NCBI GenBank assembly: GCA_013398015.1
Contig: VZRR01014296.1
Coordinates: 1 to 64,000 of the forward strand
DNA: 64,000 nucleotides
DNA from: Oreocharis arfaki
Taxonomy: Eukaryota > Chordata > Aves > Passeriformes > Paramythiidae
Direction: 5' to 3'
Shown here: positions 56,901 to 64,000 of the stretch, piece by piece
How positions within the stretch are numbered: the first letter of the stretch is position 1
How the letters are laid out: the number at the start of each line of letters is the position of its first letter
Position numbers and translations under genes: made by a program
The notes under the pieces: generated by a model
What the model saw: the letters and a program-made list of their open reading frames with translations, nothing else
Told to the model about the DNA's origin: nothing
Databases searched by the model: none

Positions 56901-58074
56901 GAGGGAGGCAGGGGGAGAGGGCAATGTTGGGATACAGCTGGGACTGTTGCAGAAACGTTATTTGTACTGAACTTGATATTGCTTGTGACTCTCCTGGGAT
57001 CTCCCAGAAGCACCAAAATATTTGGGTGCTGGTTTCAGTATGGTGGAACCATATTTAAGAGTGTCTAGTCCTACATAATGCCTTGTGCTCAGCACGCTCT
57101 GCTGCAAGCATCTGTAAGTGAAGTGTCCTTTATTTCTGTAACCAGGGAAGGATTAGCTCTGTGGAGATCTCCAAACAGAGCACTACAAGCCAGTGCAGGT
57201 TGCCCTTGAGTCTCTGGTAGAGCAGGTTGGCTGTATCACTCCTGGAAAGCAGCAGCAAGAGAACTGACAGTGGGATCATCCCTCTAAAATAGGAACACAG
57301 GATCTGCCTCACCACCACGCTCCTTGGCAGTTTGGTTTGGGGAGGGTTTGTCAGCCAAAGCCCTGCATGGCACAGTGGCAGAGATGAATTTAGCACCACG
57401 CACACATCTGGCAAACCTCTGCAGCCTGGGACCCTGCAGAGCCCTGGGAGGCTGGAGAGGCTGATCAGGTGCTGCCCTGCAGTCACTGAGCTCTGGCTCT
57501 GGGAGCATCTGGGCTGTTGTTCCATTCCTCTGGGGAATGCACCAGGCTGACCTTGCTCGGAGCACTGGGAGCTGTACAGGCCTGTGGTCGGCATTCCCAG
57601 GGCTAAAGGAGTTTCCTGTGGGCTGATCCAGCCTGTGTTTACCTAACTGTGCTCTAAAACACTGACTCCTGGTTGGTGCCCAGGGCCAGTCACTAAAAAT
57701 GAAGAATCCGTGGTTTGATCTGTTTTGAGGAAAGGCTTCGAGTACAGCAGTTTCTGTGGAATTCCAAAAGAGTTCAGTGTCCAAGACCTGGTGAAACAAA
57801 GCCTAAATTCTTTCATTAAATTTAGCTTTGCAAGGAAATGGAACGTCCTGTTAGACTTTGACTTTTCGTGGTCCAAACATTGTCCTCTTATCTAATAAAT
57901 TGAGTTTCATTCTTAATTTTTGTTCTCTTGTCTCAGAATAAAGTTGTAAATTTCTAAACAAATAAATAGCGTAGCTTTTTAGGTTGGAAGCATAACTTGA
58001 CTAAAATCTGTTTCTTCCTCCTTTCTTGAAGGAATTCTCAGAAGTGGAGAAAAGAGATCCTCAGGAACTAGTTG
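41855..58074 (+). CDS. SAP30BP: SAP30-binding protein, N-terminal part (four coding exons, continues past window)
   Basis: Exons 41855-41969, 42129-42238, 45125-45172 and 58032-58074 join in phase and encode the first 105 residues. The chain matches human SAP30BP: VLSSLAIYAEDSDLESDSEA, then EKGGLVS, YGEDDFTR, GDEEGYEEEDDENSRQS, DDDSETEKPEA and EKRDPQELV. The family is a nuclear cofactor (also HTRP/HCNGP) tied to SAP30/HDAC repression and to splicing of short introns. The HCNGP core domain lies in exons beyond the window. The N-terminus is acidic and likely disordered. ATG 41855 was chosen by homology (human begins MAGKKNVLSSLA). An in-frame ATG lies 63 nt upstream. Confidence 0.95.
42129..42238 (+). 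CDS. SAP30BP: SAP30BP coding exon 2
   Basis: 110 nt, acceptor CTTCTCAG and donor GTAAGT. It encodes GEKGGLVSVGYGEDDFTRVD and the acidic EEGYEEEDDENSRQS. Confidence 0.95.
45125..45172 (+). CDS. SAP30BP: SAP30BP coding exon 3 (48-nt micro-exon)
   Basis: 48 nt in phase 0, acceptor TCTTGTAG and donor GTATTT. It encodes EDDDSETEKPEAGDLK, matching human EDDDSETEKPEADDPK. Confidence 0.95.
48411..48430. repeat. Tandem duplication of a 10-bp unit
   Basis: CAGATATATT occurs twice in direct succession in SAP30BP intron 3. Confidence 0.85.
58032..58074 (+). CDS. SAP30BP: SAP30BP coding exon 4 (43 nt)
   Basis: Acceptor TTTCTTGAAG and donor GTAAGT. It encodes EFSEVEKRDPQELV, matching human DNTEAEKRDPQELV. 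The next exon was not found within the window. Confidence 0.93.
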
Positions 58075-59878
58075 GTAAGTTCACTCAGAAGTATTTATTC
58101 ACAGGTTTTTTTCAAGCTAGACCTTGTCAGTCCCACTTTGTAAAAAGCGTCTTCCCTCTGTCCTGGCAATGCTGTAGTTTCAATTATTGCCTGAATATTT
58201 TCAGTGAACTTTTCTTCTGGGAGAAAGGTTTCATGCCTAAAAATATGAAAATAATTTCATGTATTATGTGTTTAAAACATGTATGTAAAGGGCAGTGTTG
58301 GTGTTTTTCTAGACGAGGTTAAAACCAATAGTGTAGCTTTGTCTAGACAGAGCCAGTGGAACGAGGAGTGATGACTTTGTCCTGTGGCTTCCAAAACTTA
58401 CCAAAAGTATTCCCATTTAAATGTGAGCCACTTAGAGATTTCCAGCTGCTGTGCTGACATAGTGCTGTATGTTTTCTAATGGTTACTAAAACTTACCTGA
58501 TTTTTGTGACATCTCATTTATTCATTGCACCATTATTAGATGTGGAAAGTCCAGGGTTGTCAGCTTGAAATACAATCCTCTGCTTGGTCTCTTTGGAGCT
58601 GCACAGAAACTGTATTTTATTTTGCATTTCTGACTGTCTTGAGCTGACCCTCTGTTCCTGAGGTTAGTCCTGCAGTTGTGTGGTATCATGTAATAATAGC
58701 ATTAAAAATTAGTGAGTTTGGAAGTTGCGTCATCTCTCAAATCAGTTTGATGTTTCAGCCATAAAATGTGTTAAAGGCAAATTAAGGTGGTAAATACTCA
58801 GATGCTCAGCTGTGACTCCTACAGCAGCCATCACTGAAGTTTTGGATTTATAAGTCCTTTTTAGTTGGCCTACCCAGACTTAGCAACTGCTCTATTGGAT
58901 TTTCTGCTTTGAGAGGGCAAAACTGCTTCGACCAATCTCATCATCAAATGCAACAGAAATCTTTCTCCAATCTACTCATCCACCTCAATATGCACCCTAG
59001 AAACACTGATGAGACAACAGCATTTGGACTAAAAAGTACAGCAAAATCTCTGGAAGCCAACTGCCCTTTTCCTCTGTACTTCACATGTGGGAGAACCTGT
59101 GCAGTTGTAAAGCAATGTAGTGTGAAGTCCTTTCTTAGTGGATGCTCAGGTTACAATTTTATTGGTCCCCTTTTCCCCCACTGAGTGCCCAGGCTGGATT
59201 TCGTTGTCCCACGATGGCCCAGACTTGCACATGAGTTTAAAAGTAGCACAGGGAGCACTTGGTAGCGTCACAACTCGTGGGTGAACAGTGTTGGAGAGTC
59301 TGAGACCTGGATTGAGGTCTCTGCAATCTTACCTTTAATATCCTTTCCCAGCAGCAGTGTGCAGGCTGGCTTTGTGCTGAACCAGGTTATTAGAGGTCAG
59401 CATACTTGCCGTGCTGGATTCTGTAGGTCTGTTCCATTAGACCGTATCTTATCTAGTTGAAAAGGAACTGTTGCAAGAGACTTACAATTGGAGTAATGTA
59501 AGAACCACTCCCTTTCTGGAAACTTGGACTTTCACAGTTAAAATTCTGTAATGGAAAAAGGTGCAAGATTTTCTGACACTGCTCCAATCTGGACACCTTA
59601 GGTTTTGTCTGTCAGTATGTGGAAGTCAAGGTCCTCCTCAGACAGTTTACCATAACTGCTTTTTGCATTAAAAGCTTGCAGGCCTGCCCTTCTCAGAAGA
59701 TAACCCTACATTTTTCAGCATCACCTTTAATAAAAGTCTGTGATTGTGCAGTTGCTTAAGTATTAAATAAATATAGCCTCCTGCCAAAAGCACTGTTTTT
59801 GTTTTACCTCCCCCGGATGCACAATAACGTTGGAGCAGCTCTGCGAGTGGGAGCCAGCTGGGATCCATCTTCACTGCT

Positions 59879-59920
59879 CTTTTTTTGTTTCTTTTTTTTT
59901 TTTTTTCTTCTTTTTCCCTG
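59879..59920. repeat. T-rich pyrimidine tract
   Basis: Long T runs broken by G and C, about 40 bases, in SAP30BP intron 4. It could be the tail of an old element inserted in reverse, but no element body is recognisable. Confidence 0.5.
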
Positions 59921-62544
59921 TGTGGCTTCCAGCTGGACCCCTTCCCTGATGTGTTTAATGTGTGCTAGGTGAGCACTGGAGTTGGCACAAGTAAACAGTA
60001 GGGATGAGCAGCTGGGAAGGGCATGGTTGTCCTGACTTATGCCAAAGTTGTGATCACATAATCGATGGCTGAAAGAATGAGAGGGAAGGTTTCATCCCCG
60101 TGGTTGAGAAGGAAATACGTGTGAAACTTATTTTCATAGATTTCTACATCAGCATTGTCCTTTTGGGCTTTTTGTACCGCTCTGAAGAGTTCATGGTTCT
60201 GCCAGGACATTGCAGTTGCTGTATCCTGCAGCCTTGCAAAATAATACTTTTATGATGTGGGGGTTTTTTGCCCTGAAGTTCTTTGCAGCATGGTTGTTTA
60301 CCTTTTGGATTTTAAGAAATGTTCTCTCCAGCCCTTGCGATATCTGAGCACAAAGTCAGTGTTCATAAGAGCAGAAAGTATAGCTGGTATCCCTCTGCAT
60401 TTCTCAGCCCACAGAGCAGAAAGGGAACTGGTATCCTTCCATGGATGGGTGACTCACTGGCATGTTGTTGCCTCCAGTTCTTCCCTCTGATTTGGCTGTT
60501 CTGGTGCCAGGAAATCAGAACCCCCCACACCCTGGTTTATGCCAAGCAGATTTGACTGGAGTGCCAGGGAATGCAGTTTTAGAGACCGGGCAGCACCGGT
60601 TTGCACATCTCCGGGGGAAACCCTTGTCCCTCTCATCACCCTTTCCCTGGTTTTTTTGCATAGTGTGACCTTTAGAAACAAACTGGCACCTGAACTGCCT
60701 CTAATCCTTTGTGGCTGCCAAAAGCACAGCGTGTAAGTTACCCCTGAAAGGGACAGGGATTCTTCATCCTACCTGGGAGCAGTGTTAATCCAAGAGCTGT
60801 GATCCGTACCATATCTGTCCTGTACAGCCAGCTCCTGTGCTCTCTGTTCTTTTGGTTTTCTCTGCACTAGGAAAACATTCCTACCCCTCTGTAGGAAACA
60901 AAATTCCTGTGTGCTCTCTGACAGTGTCTCCAGCACAGCCTTTGGACCAAGAGCAGTCGTTTCCTTCTGGAAGTGGAGCTCAGGGTTTGTCCTGTGCCTC
61001 TTTCTCTCCTGCTTTGCAGATTGTCTGCTGCTATGGGGTATAGGTCACATAACCCATCTATCCCAAACCGAAGCACATTAAATGTAGCATTTCCATTTAG
61101 TTTTCTGCCTCACCAAGATCTGGTGAGCAAATGTCCTTCACTGACTGCTGAGGTGCTGAGTCTTGGCAAGATACCCCCTAACATTTGCCTCTGCTTTGGC
61201 CTGCTGTGCATGGCCTGGGAGCAGAGGAGCGTCTCTGCTTGACCACAGTGCATGTGCTGACTGCACACAAAGCTACAAACACCTATTGCTTGTGCTGATG
61301 AAAGTTTTAATTTTTAGGTCAGCTTTTGGAAGGAGAATGCATGGACTAAGCACCAGCAGCAGTGTCCTTTAGCAGCAGGGTGCTTTCAAGGGCAGTGGGC
61401 CCTGCTTTCCTGAACCCCCATCTGACTCATGGGATCTACTTCACAGCCTTAGTTCTTTGTCAGGACTGAGAACCTGATTGGGGAAGATATTTACTTACTG
61501 TGAGCCAGAATCTGGGTGTGCCTGGAGTGATTAATTGTGCCAACAGCCACTTCCTGAGGTCCCCGCTTGGAGATCCTCTAGGCTGAGCCTGCAAATCACG
61601 GGGCAAATTAGGGGCTGAAGCCAGTGTCACTACCTGTGACTCATGTCAAAGTAAAACTTTGATCTTGGCATGAATAACAGGATGCACAGAGCAGTTGGAT
61701 GTATCCTGTGAGGACACACCTTGTTGTGAGCTGTTCGTCTTCAGTTATTGCTGTAGAGATGGTGGAAAGCTGCCCTTGGGACGTGGAAAACACAAGATGT
61801 TTTATACAGAAGTCTGTGGCCATACGTGCAAGTCCCAGGATTATTTTGAATGATAATCCCAGCTGCCCTTTCCTCTAGGGAAAGAGCTTGTGGGAAGATG
61901 CTGTGGAATCAGCCATTCTGTCTGTTTATGGAGCAAGTTTGAGGATTGCTGTAGGGTGTGGATGATTTACAGTTCCTTACAGTAAATAAGCCCGAAGGGG
62001 TTAAACTCACCCTTTTCTTCCTAATGATGTGGCACCTCAGTCTGGCTGCAAAGTGATGAAATAACTGAGTAATGCTGCAAGTTTGTGCTCAGTTTGTGAG
62101 GTGCATGTCCTGCCTTGCTGCTGGCGGTGTTCAGCTGCCTCCAGCTCTGGTGGGATTGCAGGAGGAAAAGATTCCTTAGTTCCAGTTCCTTGTAAACCAT
62201 TAAAAGATCCTTTCCCCCATAATTTTGATAAAGGATTGTCTTCACAAGGGTTAAACTAAAGAGGAAATGAACCAAACCTGAAAAGTCATGCATCAAAATA
62301 TATTGTCTTGTTGAGAGCTCTTGTTCTGCCTCCAAAATGATTTCTTTTTCGAGGGGGCTTTGAATGGATTACTGGACATATTCTTATGCCTTTGACTTTT
62401 TTTGCTGATGAAACAGAGTTCCTGCCCAGAGTTCCTGAGTTTATATGAGCCCACAATTCCCCTTCCCATAAATGTTTTGTTTCTCCGTGGCTCATCTGCA
62501 AAGGCAGAGAGCCCGTGGGATGTCTAATGTGGAGCTAGGCTTGA

Positions 62545-62559
62545 TTTTTTTTTTTTTNT
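62545..62559. repeat. T homopolymer with an unresolved base
   Basis: A T run of about 13 with an N at 62558, most likely homopolymer length uncertainty. Confidence 0.8.
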
Positions 62560-64000
62560 AATGTTTCTGCTGATGCTGTGAACCTCTTAAGCCATTAATC
62601 AGCTTTTACCTTTCCCAGCAAGCCTTGTGTGCTGTGTATTATCCACACCTCTGTGTCTTTGCCACTGTCTTTCTGAGTTTCTTGAAGCTCTAATTAACCC
62701 AGAGGCTTCCCCATCCCACCAGCAGCTGTAACCTGTAACAAATGTGTGCCTTGTTGTCAGGGAGCTCCCTTTGCCTGCCTTTCTGTCGGGGCTCTGGCAA
62801 GCTTTCCTCCTTCCATAAAGGCTCCCACTTGGTAAATGCCAAAGGACACTTTTTGTTTGTTACTGGCAACTGCTGAAGAATTTAACCCTCAGCAACATCT
62901 TGATCAAATAGAATGAGTGGTCGCCTGCCAGCTTTGCCTCTCCAAACAGTATTGTCCTTAGTGCTTCACATTTTTACAAAAGACATGGAAACTGTAGCAG
63001 CACTGAGCATGTGTGGTGTTGTTTATCTGCAGCCTCAGCTCTCCAGAGTTCCAACACCCCTGTCTGCCCTTTGGGCCCTCCTGGCCTTTATTCAGAGGAG
63101 CTGAACTCTGGGTGCTGGAGCTGCAGCCCAGGCAGCTTTACTGAGGAATGTATTAACAGAGGAGCTGCACATGTGAGAAACTTGGTCAATGTGACTTCTG
63201 TGCTGCTCTCAGGCCTCTTATCCACTACAGACCAACTCTGGGATGTGTTCCCTGGACAGATTATGCTTGAAAACAATCCCAGCTGCTTAAATGGGGCACA
63301 AATCTCTGCTCCAAGACTTGGCCAGAAAACTGCCTGGGTTTCCCGTAATAGTGGGAAAGTAGCAAGCAATGGGGGGAAACGTGGCCATTTCTTTTGCTGA
63401 TAACTCTGTACACTAATCTTTACAGGGCAATCAGGTACTTTAATAGTATATCCCAATACAAACAACTGTGGAAATCTGGCAGTCTGGACTGGGCTGTTCC
63501 CAGTCCTGCAGAACGAGTTGTTCTTTCTAGCAATAGTCTGTCTCTGCAAGCAAAGATCAAAGTGCCTCTAAAGGAAGTGTTAACTTAAGGATGAAATGTA
63601 ATTTCTTGTGGTTAGCTCCTGACAGCCTTGGGGAGCATTGTTCCCTTCTGGAACCATTTTGGTTCATCCAGGTATGTCCTGAACTAAATAGTCACAAAGT
63701 GATTATCTCCCCCAAAATGGCAAAGAGCCAGACTGCGTAAAATTGAGCCTGTGATCCTCCACATGCATGGTCCAATTCTCTCTCCAAGGGTGTAGGTATC
63801 AGTAAAACAAGCATCATATCCCTCTTTTAATGATCCAACCTTTAGGTTCTTTAATTGCTTCTTGCTCAGCACCTTGAAAACATGACAAGTACCAGTTGTC
63901 AGCATTCTCACCACCTTTGTCTCTTGGTTCCCAATGAGGGAGTAGTGCTGACAAAGACATAAAACAAATTTAATTACTTTTATGGCTGAAAATCCCATCA

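Larger units (their letters stand above)
42239..58031 (+). other. SAP30BP: SAP30BP introns 2 and 3
   Basis: Intron 2 (42239-45124) and intron 3 (45173-58031, 12.9 kb). I see no genes inside them. Open frames of up to about 170 residues on either strand lack recognisable domains and splice context. Short T-runs occur near 54050 and a 10-bp duplication at 48411-48430. Confidence 0.7.
58075..64000 (+). other. SAP30BP: SAP30BP intron 4 (runs past window end)
   Basis: Begins at the GTAAGT donor of exon 4. I searched for the next expected block (human SFSERVRNMSPDEI) and did not find it. It contains a pyrimidine-rich tract at about 59879-59920 and a T-run with an N at 62558. No other gene is evident. 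Confidence 0.65.

Noticed and set aside
57284..57799. A 171-residue - strand frame in SAP30BP intron 3
   Set aside because: No homology, start context or splice support; overlapping frames on both strands point to chance openness.
1..64000. CRISPR arrays, bacterial operons, phage or insertion sequences
   Set aside because: Nothing of this type is present. Spliced vertebrate genes and a CR1 element account for the recognisable content.

Overview
This window is vertebrate nuclear DNA, almost certainly avian. Genes are split by GT-AG introns. One clear CR1 LINE 3' end (about 32.25-32.43 kb) has the classic avian tail, and the conserved neighbours match the block MYO15B - RECQL5 - (SMIM5, SMIM6) - SAP30BP known from human 17q25. 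I cannot name the species. Two ambiguous bases (N) sit inside A/T homopolymers at 16228 and 62558.

Layout. (1) 172-2678, + strand: the last five coding exons of a MyTH4-FERM myosin, best read as MYO15B, with its 3' UTR and a poly(A) signal near 3530. (2) 3.8-41.15 kb, - strand: the complete coding part of the DNA helicase RECQL5. I could build 19 exons in phase, giving a predicted protein of 1039 residues. It converges tail to tail on MYO15B with only about 300 bp between the two poly(A) signals. (3) Inside the 20.8-kb RECQL5 intron 7, on the opposite strand, lie two tiny single-pass membrane protein genes: SMIM5 (two coding exons, 24523-26155) and SMIM6 (one coding exon, 31233-31418). A GC-rich island at 16.05-16.9 kb may hold the SMIM5 promoter and first non-coding exon. 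(4) 41.0-42.1 kb: a CpG island forming a bidirectional promoter, 705 bp between the RECQL5 and SAP30BP start codons, with a perfect CRE palindrome. (5) 41855 to the end, + strand: the first four coding exons of SAP30BP. The rest of the gene lies beyond the window, whose last 6 kb is SAP30BP intron 4.

RECQL5 is a nuclear helicase that works with RNA polymerase II, RAD51 and PCNA. SAP30BP is a nuclear transcription and splicing cofactor. The SMIM proteins are small membrane proteins, and MYO15B is an unconventional myosin. No shared pathway is implied; what links them is the conserved nested and divergent layout.

The best leads are: a stop codon formed by read-through of the RECQL5 exon 7 donor, predicting a 409-residue helicase-only isoform at the same point where human RECQL5-alpha ends; a 99-nt, stop-free, in-frame last intron in RECQL5; shared sequence marks showing that SMIM5 and SMIM6 are tandem paralogues; an in-frame upstream start in SAP30BP; and an unexplained antisense membrane-protein-like reading frame at 15.2-15.5 kb.
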